Below are positions 25,392-34,130 of a stretch of DNA of 64,000 nt, one piece after another. The stretch's first letter is position 1, and every line of letters starts with the position of its first letter. The stretch spans positions 1 through 64,000 of the forward strand of contig JAUSLV010000006.1 of NCBI GenBank assembly GCA_030645495.1. The letters are read 5' to 3'. The translations under genes and the position numbers were made by a program. The notes below the pieces were generated by a model, which searched no databases, had not been told where the DNA came from, and saw only the letters and a program-made list of their open reading frames with translations. This DNA comes from Actinomycetota bacterium (lineage in GTDB: Bacteria; Actinomycetota; Acidimicrobiia; Acidimicrobiales; Ilumatobacteraceae).

Positions 25392-26333
25392 ATGACCGAC
25401 TCCGCGTCACTCGTCCAGCGCGTGCTGGGCCGAGTGGTGGGGCGCGCCCGCGAGGTCGAACTCGTGGTCGCCGCGCTCGCTGCCGGCCGGCACGTGTTGC
25501 TGGAAGGGCCGCCGGGCACCGGCAAGAGTACGTTGCTGCGCGCCGTGGCCCGCGAGTTGGGGCTCGGGTTCGAGTTCGTGGAGGGTAATGCCGAGCTCAC
25601 GCCGGCGCGCCTGGTGGGCCACTTCGATCCGGCGCGGGTGCTCACCGACGGGTACGACCCCGAGGTGTTCGAGGACGGCCCATTGATCACCGCCATGCGC
25701 GACGGCTCGCTGTTGTACGTGGAGGAGATCAACCGCATCCCGGAAGAGACGCTCAACGTGCTGATCACGGTGATGAGCGAGCGCGAGTTGCACGTGCCGC
25801 GGCTCGGCCGGATTCCTGCGGCGCCGGGCTTCCGGCTGGTGGCGGCGATGAACCCGTTCGACGCGATCGGCACGGCACGGATCAGCGGCGCGGTGTACGA
25901 CCGTGTGTGCCGGCTGGCGGTCGACTACCAGGATGCGCCCGACGAGGTGCAGATCGTGCGCACGGCCCTGCCCGAGGCGCAGATCCACGGCGAGTGGTTG
26001 GGCAGGGTGGTGGAGGTGGTGCGCCGCAGCCGTACCCACTCCGACGTGCGCATCGGCTCGTCGGTGCGCGGCGCGATCGACACCGCCGCCGTCGCCCGTT
26101 CACTGGGTGAACTGCGTGGCCTGCCGGCTCATCACCGCGCCGTCGGCCTCGACGCTGCGCTGGTGGCACTCAGCGGTCGGCTGCGGCTGCGCGAAGGGTG
26201 CGCTCGTACGGCGGAAGACATCGTGCGTGAGTTGTGGCAGCAGGTGTTCGCCGACAGCGACGACGGCGATTCGCCCGATGACGGCGCAGAGGGAAAAGTG
26301 ATCGCCCCGACGGGGGCGGCTCCCGCTCGCTGA
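25392..26333 (+). CDS. MoxR-type AAA+ ATPase
   Basis: 313 residues. Walker A is GPPGTGKST, Walker B LLYVEEINRIPEE, and sensor 1 VAAMNPFDAIGT; the C-terminal lid follows. MoxR proteins insert metal cofactors or assemble complexes together with a VWA-domain partner, and that partner is the next gene 44 bp downstream. The gene starts 22 bp after the alcohol dehydrogenase, so it may share its transcript. A nearer ATG at 25378 hits a stop at once, which supports 25392. Confidence 0.9.
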   Translation: MTDSASLVQRVLGRVVGRAREVELVVAALAAGRHVLLEGPPGTGKSTLLRAVARELGLGFEFVEGNAELTPARLVGHFDPARVLTDGYDPEVFEDGPLITAMRDGSLLYVEEINRIPEETLNVLITVMSERELHVPRLGRIPAAPGFRLVAAMNPFDAIGTARISGAVYDRVCRLAVDYQDAPDEVQIVRTALPEAQIHGEWLGRVVEVVRRSRTHSDVRIGSSVRGAIDTAAVARSLGELRGLPAHHRAVGLDAALVALSGRLRLREGCARTAEDIVRELWQQVFADSDDGDSPDDGAEGKVIAPTGAAPAR

Positions 26334-26377
26334 AGTCGCCGCCCACGCCGAAGGAAGGCGCGGAGGCCGACGCGGCG

Positions 26378-27271
26378 GTGGCGAAAGCCCAGCAGCGCAC
26401 CACGCCGCGACGCGAATTGGCGCAGAACCCGCTGTTCGAGCAGGTCTCGCCCGAAGTGGGTGTGCTCGACGACGCGGCATTCGATGCCGCGATGCGCGCC
26501 GACCCCGACGAGGCACTTGCGCTGTTGGCCGACCTCGTCGGCGCCACCGACGTGCGCCTGCGCGAGTTGGCCAAGCGGCTGGCTGGCAGGCTGTTCTTCG
26601 ATGTCGCGCAACGGGGCCCGCTGCCGCAGCGGGGGATGGGCACGTTGCGTTCCCTGCCCTACCGACCCGATGGCGGCGACCTCGACCTCGATGCCAGCAT
26701 CGAGACGATCGCCGAGGGCCGTGCCGGGGTCATCGACATCGACGGTCTGCGCGTGCGTGGGTGGGTGCGCCCGGCCACCGCGATGTGCTTGCTGGTGGAC
26801 CGCAGTGGGTCGATGGGCGGCAGGCCCCTCGCCACGGCGGCGCTCGCGGCAGCAAGTGTGGCCACGCGCTCTCCCGCCGACTACAGCGTGCTGGCGTTCG
26901 GCAAGGATGTGGTGGTGGCCAAGAGCCAGCTGACACCCAAGGCGGGCGACGCGGTGGTGGGCGACGTGCTGTCGCTGCGCGGCTTCGGTACCACCGATCT
27001 GGCCGGTGCGCTGTGGGCCGCCGGCCAGCAACTGCAGCGCAGCCGTGCGGGGCGCAAGGTGGCGGTGCTGCTCAGCGACTGTCGTTCAACGGTGGAGGGC
27101 GACGCGCTCGCCGCTGCACGGGCGTTGGACGAGTTGGTGATCGTCGCGCCCGACACCGATGCCGAAGAAGCGCAGGCGTTCGCCGCTCGCGCCGGTGTGC
27201 GGTGCCTCACCGTGGCCGGCCCGTCGGCAGTCGCCGACGCGCTGTCGCAGGCGCTGTCGCGCACCGCCTGA
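26378..27271 (+). CDS. VWA domain protein, partner of MoxR ATPase
   Basis: 297 residues. The C-terminal half is a von Willebrand factor A domain with a complete MIDAS start (LLVDRSGSMGG), a later GFGTTDLAGAL threonine loop and VAVLLSDCRS with the Asp. The N-terminal half is helical and acidic. MoxR/VWA pairs act as chaperone-like assembly machines. The GTG start at 26378 is the first good codon; the frame could extend slightly upstream without a clear start. Confidence 0.85.
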   Translation: MAKAQQRTTPRRELAQNPLFEQVSPEVGVLDDAAFDAAMRADPDEALALLADLVGATDVRLRELAKRLAGRLFFDVAQRGPLPQRGMGTLRSLPYRPDGGDLDLDASIETIAEGRAGVIDIDGLRVRGWVRPATAMCLLVDRSGSMGGRPLATAALAAASVATRSPADYSVLAFGKDVVVAKSQLTPKAGDAVVGDVLSLRGFGTTDLAGALWAAGQQLQRSRAGRKVAVLLSDCRSTVEGDALAAARALDELVIVAPDTDAEEAQAFAARAGVRCLTVAGPSAVADALSQALSRTA

Positions 27272-27304
27272 CGCCTCGCCGGCGGTCAGTGGTCAGTGGT
27301 CAGC

Positions 27305-28603
27305 TCAGCACTGCACGTCCTTGGGCGGGATGATGTCGCCCAGGCCGTTCTCCGTCGGGTCGACGGTGGTCGGTGCCGCAGTGGTAGCGGTGGTGACCAC
27401 CGTGCTGCCACCATCGGACGTGGTGGTGTCGAACACCTGCTCGGGTGCTCCGGCCAGTGGGGCGGTGCCCTGGAAGATGGCCAGGATCGCCTTCATGTTG
27501 TCGCTGTCCAGCGACGGCACACGCACCGACGTTCCGCCCTGGGAGGCGCTGACGCTGTCCACTTGGTACGTGCGAATCGTCTCGGGGGCGACATCGCGCA
27601 TCACACCGGCGAAGCGCAGCATGTCGTCGATGGTGAAGCCGCTCTCGGTGACGATGTCGTTCTGCAGGCTCTCGAGAATGCCGCGGGCCACCTTGGGGTC
27701 GTAGAGCCCCTTCGAGAGGGCTGTCTGCAGCACCCGCCGCAGGAAGTCCTGTTGGCGTGATATGCGCCCGAAGTCGGCGGCACGGTCTTCGAACGTCTCA
27801 CCCTTCGCGTCCACCCAGCGCAGGTGGCGCGAGCGAACGTAGGCCAGCGCTTCGTCGCCGATGAAGGAGTGACAGAAGGGCAGCGCCTCGCCCGCAGCAG
27901 GGCTGACGGACAGGCCGACATGGCGGTCGACGATCGGAGTGTCGAACGGCACCGAGACGCCACCGACGGCATCGACGATACGCTTGAACGCGCAGAAGTC
28001 GACCTGGATGTAATGGTCGACGCTGATGTTGAAGTTCTCGAGCAGCGTTTGTGCGAGCAGTGTGTAGTCGTTCTGCACGTACGCCGAGTTGATCCGGTTC
28101 TTGCCCTTGCCCGGGATCTTGATCCACAGGTCGCGAGGGAACGACAGCACCGCGGCAGCACGGGTGACGGGGTCGACCCGCATCACCATGATCGTGTCGC
28201 TGCGGCTGCCGAGGTTGGTGCGCGCCGGATCGGCCGCGCCCGCCCACGCCGAGTTGAGGTCGACACAGGCGTTGGCGTCGGAACCGGTGATGAGGAAGTT
28301 CTGCGCGGTGGGGTCGGCCGGCGGGAACGTCTCGGCCGGCACGGCAGTGCTGTCGCCACCACCGTCGCTGGTGGTGGCCTGCGGTGGCATGGTGGCCACG
28401 GTGGTCTGCAGTTCGACCTTCTCGGTCTGCAGGCGACCATCGAGCTGATCCTTGCCGTAGATCAGCGCGAATGCGCCGACGAGGCAGGCGAGCACCACGA
28501 CGATATTGAGCGCAAGCACGGCCCGCTGGATGTTCGTGTGGCGTGGTTTGATCGGCGACGCTGGCGACGTTGGCGGCGTCGGCGTTGAGGGGGTCGATTC
28601 CAT
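27305..28603 (-). CDS. LytR-CpsA-Psr (LCP) family protein, copy 1
   Basis: 432 residues. A cytoplasmic Pro/Thr-rich tail of about 28 residues precedes one membrane helix (AVLALNIVVVLACLVGAFALIYG). The extracellular LCP domain shows the phosphate-lipid-binding residues in GSRSDTIMVMRVDP, SFPRDLWIKIPG and NRINSAYV, and a late RSRHLRWVD. These enzymes attach polymers such as arabinogalactan or teichoic acid to peptidoglycan. It is a tandem paralogue of the next gene, and both end in a lone cysteine (PPKDVQC). TAGCCT lies 9 nt upstream of the ATG. Confidence 0.92.
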   Translation of the reverse strand: MESTPSTPTPPTSPASPIKPRHTNIQRAVLALNIVVVLACLVGAFALIYGKDQLDGRLQTEKVELQTTVATMPPQATTSDGGGDSTAVPAETFPPADPTAQNFLITGSDANACVDLNSAWAGAADPARTNLGSRSDTIMVMRVDPVTRAAAVLSFPRDLWIKIPGKGKNRINSAYVQNDYTLLAQTLLENFNISVDHYIQVDFCAFKRIVDAVGGVSVPFDTPIVDRHVGLSVSPAAGEALPFCHSFIGDEALAYVRSRHLRWVDAKGETFEDRAADFGRISRQQDFLRRVLQTALSKGLYDPKVARGILESLQNDIVTESGFTIDDMLRFAGVMRDVAPETIRTYQVDSVSASQGGTSVRVPSLDSDNMKAILAIFQGTAPLAGAPEQVFDTTTSDGGSTVVTTATTAAPTTVDPTENGLGDIIPPKDVQC

Positions 28604-28612
28604 GACCGGCTC

Positions 28613-28618
28613 AGGCTA
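28613..28618 (-). promoter_or_regulatory. -10 box TAGCCT for LCP copy 1
   Basis: On the minus strand the box ends 9 nt before the ATG at 28603, so the first LCP gene has its own promoter despite following the second. Confidence 0.4.
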
Positions 28619-28668
28619 CCCGGCCGCTCGCCGGTGATCGGGTCGGCCGTTGGCGGCAGCGCAGCTGC

Positions 28669-29964
28669 TCAGCACTTCACGTCGTCGGGCGGCAGGATCT
28701 GACCGACCGTGTTGTCGGCCGGCAGCGTGGAAACGGGCGCGCCGGCCACGGTGGTGGGAGCAGCGGTGGTGCCGGTGGTGCCACTCGTGGGGGTGGCGAC
28801 CGTGGTGGTGCCACCCGTGACCTGGTCGGGTGCGCCCAGCAGGGGGGCGGTGCCCTGGAAGATGGCCAGGATCGCCCGCATGTTCTCGCTGTCGACCGGC
28901 ATCTGCACGGCGTTCGCGCTGATCACCTTGCCGTACGACTCGACCTGGTAGGTGTGGATCGACTCGGGGTTGACGTCGTGCATCACGCCGGCGAACTTCA
29001 GCATGTCGTCGACCGTGAAGCCGGATTCGGTGACGATGTCGTTCTGCAGCGTGCTGAGAATGCCACGGGCGACGCTGGGGTTGAACAATCCCTTGTCGAG
29101 TGCGGCCCGCAGCGCCCGGCGCAGGAAGTCTTGCTGGCGCGAGATGCGGCCGAGGTCGGCAGCGTTGTCCTCGTGCTTCACGCCTTGCGCGTCGATCCAC
29201 TTGAGGTGGCGTGAGCGCACATAGGCGAGGGCTTCATCGCCGCTGAACGTGTGGCAGAACGGCAGCGTCTGGTTCTCGTCGGGGTGCACGTAGATGCCGA
29301 CCTTGGTGTCGATGATCGGCGTATCGAACGGCACCGCCACGCCACCCACGGCATCCACGATGCGCTTGAAGGCACAGAAGTCGACCTGCAGGTAGTGGTC
29401 GACCTCGATGCCGAAGTTGTCGGACAGCGTCTGCGCGAGCAGCGAGTAGTCGTTCTCGACGTACGCGGCGTTGATGCGATTCTTGCCGTGACCGGGGATC
29501 TTGATCCACAGGTCGCGTGGGAACGACAGGACGGCTGCGGCGCGACTGACCGGGTCGATCCGCATGACCATGATCGTGTCGCTGCGGCTGCCGAGGCCTT
29601 CGCGACCCGCTGCGCCGCCGGCCCACACCGAGTTCGGGTCGGCGCACGAGTTGGCGTCGGAGCCGGTGACGAGGAAGTTCTGCGCGAGCGGGTCGGCGGC
29701 GGGGAACGTCTCGGGCGTGATCGTGGACGCGGTGTTGTTCGGGTCGACCGTCACCGCCGGAGCGGTGGTGGTCTGCACCTCGACCCGCTCGGTCTGCAGG
29801 CGGCTGTCGAGTTCGTTCTTGCCGTACAGCAAGGCACCGGCGCCCACGAGACAGGCGATGACGACGACGATGTTGAGCGCCAGGATCGCCCGCTGAGCGA
29901 CGGTGTGGTGCTGCCGTGACGGGAGGGAGGCCGCGCTGGACGGCTGGAGGGGGGTGGGCTCCAT
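28669..29964 (-). CDS. LytR-CpsA-Psr (LCP) family protein, copy 2
   Basis: 431 residues with the same layout as the neighbouring copy: Pro/Ser N-tail, one helix (AILALNIVVVIACLVGAGAL), Thr-rich linker, LCP domain (GSRSDTIMVMRIDP, SFPRDLWIKIPGHGKNRINA, RSRHLKWID) and a low-complexity Thr/Ala tail ending PPDDVKC. The two sequences match closely along their whole length, so they arose by tandem duplication. The start is ATG 29964 with TATCCT 9 nt upstream; the frame stays open to 30093 by chance. The predicted role is polymer ligation to the cell wall. Confidence 0.92.
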   Translation of the reverse strand: MEPTPLQPSSAASLPSRQHHTVAQRAILALNIVVVIACLVGAGALLYGKNELDSRLQTERVEVQTTTAPAVTVDPNNTASTITPETFPAADPLAQNFLVTGSDANSCADPNSVWAGGAAGREGLGSRSDTIMVMRIDPVSRAAAVLSFPRDLWIKIPGHGKNRINAAYVENDYSLLAQTLSDNFGIEVDHYLQVDFCAFKRIVDAVGGVAVPFDTPIIDTKVGIYVHPDENQTLPFCHTFSGDEALAYVRSRHLKWIDAQGVKHEDNAADLGRISRQQDFLRRALRAALDKGLFNPSVARGILSTLQNDIVTESGFTVDDMLKFAGVMHDVNPESIHTYQVESYGKVISANAVQMPVDSENMRAILAIFQGTAPLLGAPDQVTGGTTTVATPTSGTTGTTAAPTTVAGAPVSTLPADNTVGQILPPDDVKC

Positions 29965-29973
29965 GGCCCGCTC

Positions 29974-29979
29974 AGGATA
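29974..29979 (-). promoter_or_regulatory. -10 box TATCCT for LCP copy 2
   Basis: On the minus strand the box ends 9 nt before the ATG at 29964. Confidence 0.4.
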
Positions 29980-30032
29980 TCGGACGACATCCGGCGGCGG
30001 GGGTCGCCCCCGGCGGTTGCGAGGCTGCACGG

Positions 30033-30038
30033 TAAGGT
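30033..30038 (+). promoter_or_regulatory. -10 box TAAGGT for MscS gene
   Basis: It ends 7 nt before the GTG at 30046, giving a leaderless start for the channel gene that is divergent from the LCP pair. Confidence 0.4.
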
Positions 30039-30045
30039 CCTCATC

Positions 30046-30927
30046 GTGCTCGCCAAGCAGCCGCTGTGGGTCCAACGACTCGACGAACTCCACCTGCTCA
30101 CCGCCGCCACCGTCGCGCTCAGTGTGCTGGTGGCGATCCTGCTCACGTTCATCGTGCGCCGCATCATCAAGCGCATCCTGCGGCGCGTGCTCGAGCTACC
30201 CGGCTCCGACCGAGGCCGTGCCGAAGCTCGCCAACGCTCCCTGGCAACAGCGTTGCGCGGCGCGCTCGTGGGAGTGATCTGGTCGCTGACCCTCATCGTC
30301 ATCATCGGTGAAGCCGGTGTGAACATCGGAGCGTTCGTGGCCACTGCCACGGTGGTGGGCGGCGCAGTGGCGTTCGGTGCGCAAACCTTGGTACGCGACG
30401 TGATCGCCGGGTTGTTCATCCTTGCCGACGATCAGTACGGCGTGGGCGACGACGTCGACCTCGGGGTGGCCTCGGGCACGGTCGAGCGTCTCACGCTGCG
30501 CTCGGTGCGACTGCGTGATGGCGCCGGGGCGGTGTGGTACGTGCAACACGGCGGCGTCGCGCGTGTGGGGAACATGACCAAGGCGTCGGCCACGAGGTTC
30601 GACCTGGAAGTGGCGCGGCACACGTCGCTGGCCGACCTCGACGCGGCGGTCGAAGCGCTATGCGCCGCGCTCGCCGCTACGCCGGCAGCGGCACACTTGC
30701 TGGCAGCCCCGCCCACGCCGGCCGGGATCGCTTCGATCGCCGACGATCGGCTGGTCTACCGGGTGAACGTGCCGGTGCGCCCCGGTGCTCACGACGAACT
30801 CGGGGCGATCTGGCGGCGGCTGGTGGTCGGTGCGTTCGAGGCCGGCCGACTGGTGCCGCCCAGCCCGAACACGAACGCGGTGCCCCGAGGCAACCCGGGC
30901 GCACCGTCGGTCACCGAACCCGCCTGA
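30046..30927 (+). CDS. Small-conductance mechanosensitive channel, MscS family
   Basis: 293 residues. Two N-terminal helices and the pore helix TM3 (ATATVVGGAVAFGAQTLVRD, followed by VIAGLFIL) are recognisable, with the GlyAla packing pattern of MscS. The MscS beta domain (QYGVGDDVDLGVASGTVERL) and an alpha/beta C-terminal cage follow. It releases solutes during osmotic downshock. The Pro/Asn-rich last 25 residues are probably disordered. It converges on the L,D-transpeptidase gene with 6 bp between stops. Confidence 0.9.
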   Translation: MLAKQPLWVQRLDELHLLTAATVALSVLVAILLTFIVRRIIKRILRRVLELPGSDRGRAEARQRSLATALRGALVGVIWSLTLIVIIGEAGVNIGAFVATATVVGGAVAFGAQTLVRDVIAGLFILADDQYGVGDDVDLGVASGTVERLTLRSVRLRDGAGAVWYVQHGGVARVGNMTKASATRFDLEVARHTSLADLDAAVEALCAALAATPAAAHLLAAPPTPAGIASIADDRLVYRVNVPVRPGAHDELGAIWRRLVVGAFEAGRLVPPSPNTNAVPRGNPGAPSVTEPA

Positions 30928-30933
30928 GCGCCG

Positions 30934-31482
30934 TCAGGGAACGACGACGACCGTGGTGCCCATCTGGGCCCAGTCCCACATGAACATCGCGTCGGAGGTG
31001 GACTGACGCACGCAACCGTCCGAGGTGGGCCAGCCGAGCCACTCATCTCCTTGTAGCGGCTTGCCATCCCGGACAGGGATCTCGTGGAACCCGATGTTGC
31101 CGCCTTTGGGGCCATGGGCGAAGCGGACCATGAACCGCATGCAGACGTCGTGGTGCACGGCGCTGCAGGTGTACTTCGACCTCGACCAGACGGCGTAGGT
31201 GCCGGGATCGGGTTGGTCGAGTCTGCCGGACACGCGGAAGTCGCGGACCACTCTTCCGGACTCCTCCACCATCCACACGCGCTGTTGGCTCTTGGAGTAG
31301 ATCACCCGTCGGCCGGTGCCGTCGGGCGATGGCGCGGTGGGTGTCACTTGCACCGTCGTGCCGCGAGCTGCAGGTTCGAGCGACGAGTCGACAGTGCCGT
31401 CAGCGCTGCCGGTGCGCGGTGCGAGCCACAGGCCGGTGGCCAGCAGACAGCACGCGAGGACGGCAGCACGGGAGCGTGACAT
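30934..31482 (-). CDS. L,D-transpeptidase (YkuD) family protein with altered motif
   Basis: 182 residues. A secretion signal occupies residues 1-27. The YkuD domain is short and carries the invariant His133 (NIGFHEIPV) and nucleophile Cys157 with Arg159 in TSDGCVRQ. In most of the family the residue two before the Cys is His (SHGC); here it is Asp155. Predicted role: 3-3 peptidoglycan cross-linking or lipoprotein attachment in the periplasmic space. The ATG has a TAGCCT box 8 nt upstream, overlapping the valS stop codon. Confidence 0.85.
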   Translation of the reverse strand: MSRSRAAVLACCLLATGLWLAPRTGSADGTVDSSLEPAARGTTVQVTPTAPSPDGTGRRVIYSKSQQRVWMVEESGRVVRDFRVSGRLDQPDPGTYAVWSRSKYTCSAVHHDVCMRFMVRFAHGPKGGNIGFHEIPVRDGKPLQGDEWLGWPTSDGCVRQSTSDAMFMWDWAQMGTTVVVVP

Positions 31483-31490
31483 GGGCCAGC

Positions 31491-31496
31491 AGGCTA
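31491..31496 (-). promoter_or_regulatory. -10 box TAGCCT overlapping the valS stop codon
   Basis: On the minus strand TAG of the box is the valS stop. It ends 8 nt before the L,D-transpeptidase ATG at 31482. Confidence 0.4.
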
Positions 31497-34058
31497 CTGA
31501 GCCTCGGCAGCGGGTGCCAGGGTGACGTCGCACGTCAGCGTGTCGCCGACGAGCCACTCGGTCGCGGTGATGGTGCCGGCGTCGGACAGGTCGACCTGCG
31601 CGGCGCGGATCGATGCCAGTTGGCTGTCGGGTGCATGCACCACCAGTAGTGACACGGCCGCCTTCTGGCTGGCCTTGGCCTCGGTCTTGGCGCGGCGCAC
31701 GGCGGCCATCACCTCGCACACCGGGTCGAGCAGCGATGCGTCGCCGACGCGTCCGGAGGCCACTGGCCACGGCTGAGCGTGCACCGAACCCTGTTGCCAC
31801 CACGACCACACCTCTTCGGTGACGAACGGGATGAACGGGGCGAACAGGCGGTGGACGACATGCAGGGCCTCGCGCAGCGCGGCCTGTGCGGAGGCCGCGC
31901 CCTCAGGGCCGTGGCCGTTGTACGCGCGGCCCTTCACCAACTCCACGTAGTCGTCGCAGAACCACCAGAAGAACCCTTCCGTGGCTTCCAGCGCACGGGC
32001 GTAGTCGAAGCCGGCGAACGCGGCGGTGGCCTCAGCGACGACAGCGTCGAGTTTGGCCAGCATCGCCAGGTCGATCGCCTCGGTGGGTGCTGCGCCGGCC
32101 GGCGGCTCGCCGAATCCGAGCACGAACTTGGTGGCGTTCAACAGCTTCGTGGCCAGCTTGCGGCCGATCTTCATCTGGCCCTCGTCGAACGCGGTGTCCA
32201 CGCCGGGGCGACCACTGGCCGCCCAATAGCGCACGGCGTCGGTGCCGTACTGCTCGAGCAGGTGCAGCGGGGTGACCGTGTTGCCCTTGCTCTTCGACAT
32301 CTTCTTGCGGTCGGGGTCGAGGATCCAGCCCGACAGCGCGGCATGGCGCCATGGCGGGCAGCCGTGCTCGTGGTGGCTACGCACCATCGTGCTGAACAGC
32401 CAGGTACGGATGATGTCGTGGCCCTGGGGGCGCATGTCCATCGGGAACACGTTGTCGAACAGCGCACCCTCGGTGGCTTCCCACTCGCCGGCGATCTGCG
32501 GGGTGAGCGAGCTGGTGGCCCACGTGTCCATCACATCGGGGTCGCCGATGAAGCCGCCGGGCACGCCACGCTGCATGTTGGTGAACCCGTCGGGGCAGTC
32601 GGTGCTGGGGTCGACCGGCAGGCGGTTCTCGCCGGGGATCAGCACCTGGTCGTACAGCGGCAGGCCCTCGGCGTCGAGGCGGTACCACAGCGGGATCGGC
32701 ACCCCGAAGAACCGCTGGCGGCTGACCAGCCAGTCGCCGTTGAGGCCGCCCACCCAGTTGTCGTAGCGGTGCTGCATGTACGGCGGGTGCCATTCCAGCT
32801 CGCTGCCGCGGGCCACGAGGGCTTCGCGCAGGTCGTTGCCGCGGCCGCCGTTGCGGATGTACCACTGGCGGGTGGCCACGATCTCGAGCGGGCGGGTGCC
32901 ACGCTCGTAGAACTTCACCGGGTGGGTGATCGGGCGCGGTTCGCCATGCATCTCGCCGCTGGCCTGCAGCAGCTCGACGACCTTCTTCTGTGCCTGCTTG
33001 GGTGCGAGGCCGGCCATCGCCGTGTAGGCCTGCTGGCCGGCGGCGGTGGTGATCCAGTCGGGGCACTCGGTGTGGAACCTGCCGTCGAAGCCCAGCAGCG
33101 CACGCGACGGCAGGTTCAGTTCGCGCCACCACGTGACGTCGGTGATGTCGCCGAACGTACAGATCATCGCGATGCCGGTGCCCTTTTCGGGGTCGGCCAG
33201 GTGGTGGGCCAGGATCGGCACCTCCACCTCGAACAGCGGTGTGCGCACGGTGGTGCCGAACAACGGCTGGTAGCGCGGGTCGTCGGGGTGGGCCACCATC
33301 GCCACGCAGCTGGCCAGCAGCTCGGGGCGGGTGGTATCGATCAGCAAGTCGGCGGCACCGCTCGTGGGATGGAACGCGAGCTTGTGGTAGGCGCCGGGAA
33401 CCTCGCGGTCCTCCATCTCCGCCTGGGCCACCGCGGTGCGCTCGTCGATGTCGTAGAGCGTGGGTGCGTCCTGCTGGTAGGCCTCGCCGCGGGCCAGGTT
33501 GCGCAGGAACGCACGCTGGCTGACCTGGCGAGCGCGATCACCGATGGTGGTGTACAGCAGCGTCCAGTCCACCGACAGGCCGAGGCGGCGGAACAGGTGC
33601 TCGAAGGCCTGCTCGTCCAGGTGCGTGATCTCGCGGCACAGCTCCACGAAGTTCGGGCGGCTGACCGGCACGGCGCGGTGATCCTTCGGTACGTCGCCGT
33701 GGAACGGCGCGGTGAACGAAGGATCCTGTGGCAGTGACGGATCGCAGCGCACGCCGGTGAAGTTCTGCACGCGGCGCTCGGTGGCGAGGCCGTTGTCGTC
33801 CCAGCCGATGGGGTAGAACACGGCCTTGCCGGCCATCCGCTGGAAGCGGGCGATGGTGTCGGTGTGGGTGTAGCTGAACACGTGGCCGATGTGCAGCGAA
33901 CCGCTGACCGTGGGCGGCGGGGTGTCGATCGAGAACACACCCTCGCGGGGTACCGAGCGGTCGAAGCGGTAGGTGGCGTCGGCCTCCCACTGCTGCATCC
34001 AGCGGTCCTCGATACCGTCGAGCGACGGCTTGTCAGGTGTGTTCGTGTTCGCAGGCAT
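31494..34058 (-). CDS. valS: Valyl-tRNA synthetase
   Basis: 854 residues. Class I signature HIGH lies in VSGSLHIGHVFSYTHTD and KMSKS in DRKKMSKSKGN. GWDDNGLATERRVQN and the editing-domain block LLIDTTRPELLASCVAMVAHP are the valine-enzyme forms. It charges tRNA-Val. Its C-terminus is short and ends in a mixed domain rather than a long coiled coil. ATG 34058 is chosen because TAGCCT ends 9 nt before it; GTG 34067 would abut the box. It is divergent from cysS, with 72 bp between. Confidence 0.96.
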   Translation of the reverse strand: MPANTNTPDKPSLDGIEDRWMQQWEADATYRFDRSVPREGVFSIDTPPPTVSGSLHIGHVFSYTHTDTIARFQRMAGKAVFYPIGWDDNGLATERRVQNFTGVRCDPSLPQDPSFTAPFHGDVPKDHRAVPVSRPNFVELCREITHLDEQAFEHLFRRLGLSVDWTLLYTTIGDRARQVSQRAFLRNLARGEAYQQDAPTLYDIDERTAVAQAEMEDREVPGAYHKLAFHPTSGAADLLIDTTRPELLASCVAMVAHPDDPRYQPLFGTTVRTPLFEVEVPILAHHLADPEKGTGIAMICTFGDITDVTWWRELNLPSRALLGFDGRFHTECPDWITTAAGQQAYTAMAGLAPKQAQKKVVELLQASGEMHGEPRPITHPVKFYERGTRPLEIVATRQWYIRNGGRGNDLREALVARGSELEWHPPYMQHRYDNWVGGLNGDWLVSRQRFFGVPIPLWYRLDAEGLPLYDQVLIPGENRLPVDPSTDCPDGFTNMQRGVPGGFIGDPDVMDTWATSSLTPQIAGEWEATEGALFDNVFPMDMRPQGHDIIRTWLFSTMVRSHHEHGCPPWRHAALSGWILDPDRKKMSKSKGNTVTPLHLLEQYGTDAVRYWAASGRPGVDTAFDEGQMKIGRKLATKLLNATKFVLGFGEPPAGAAPTEAIDLAMLAKLDAVVAEATAAFAGFDYARALEATEGFFWWFCDDYVELVKGRAYNGHGPEGAASAQAALREALHVVHRLFAPFIPFVTEEVWSWWQQGSVHAQPWPVASGRVGDASLLDPVCEVMAAVRRAKTEAKASQKAAVSLLVVHAPDSQLASIRAAQVDLSDAGTITATEWLVGDTLTCDVTLAPAAEAQ

Positions 34059-34067
34059 GGCCCGCAC

Positions 34068-34073
34068 AGGCTA
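34068..34073 (-). promoter_or_regulatory. -10 box TAGCCT for valS
   Basis: On the minus strand the box ends 9 nt before the ATG at 34058. Confidence 0.4.
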
Positions 34074-34116
34074 TCTGGTGCCCGGAATCCGTTCCCTTCC
34101 AGTTGGCCGCGGCCCG

Positions 34117-34122
34117 TAGGCT
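34117..34122 (+). promoter_or_regulatory. -10 box TAGGCT for cysS
   Basis: It ends 8 nt before the cysS ATG at 34131. It is divergent from the valS box 44 bp away. Confidence 0.45.
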
Positions 34123-34130
34123 GAGCGACC

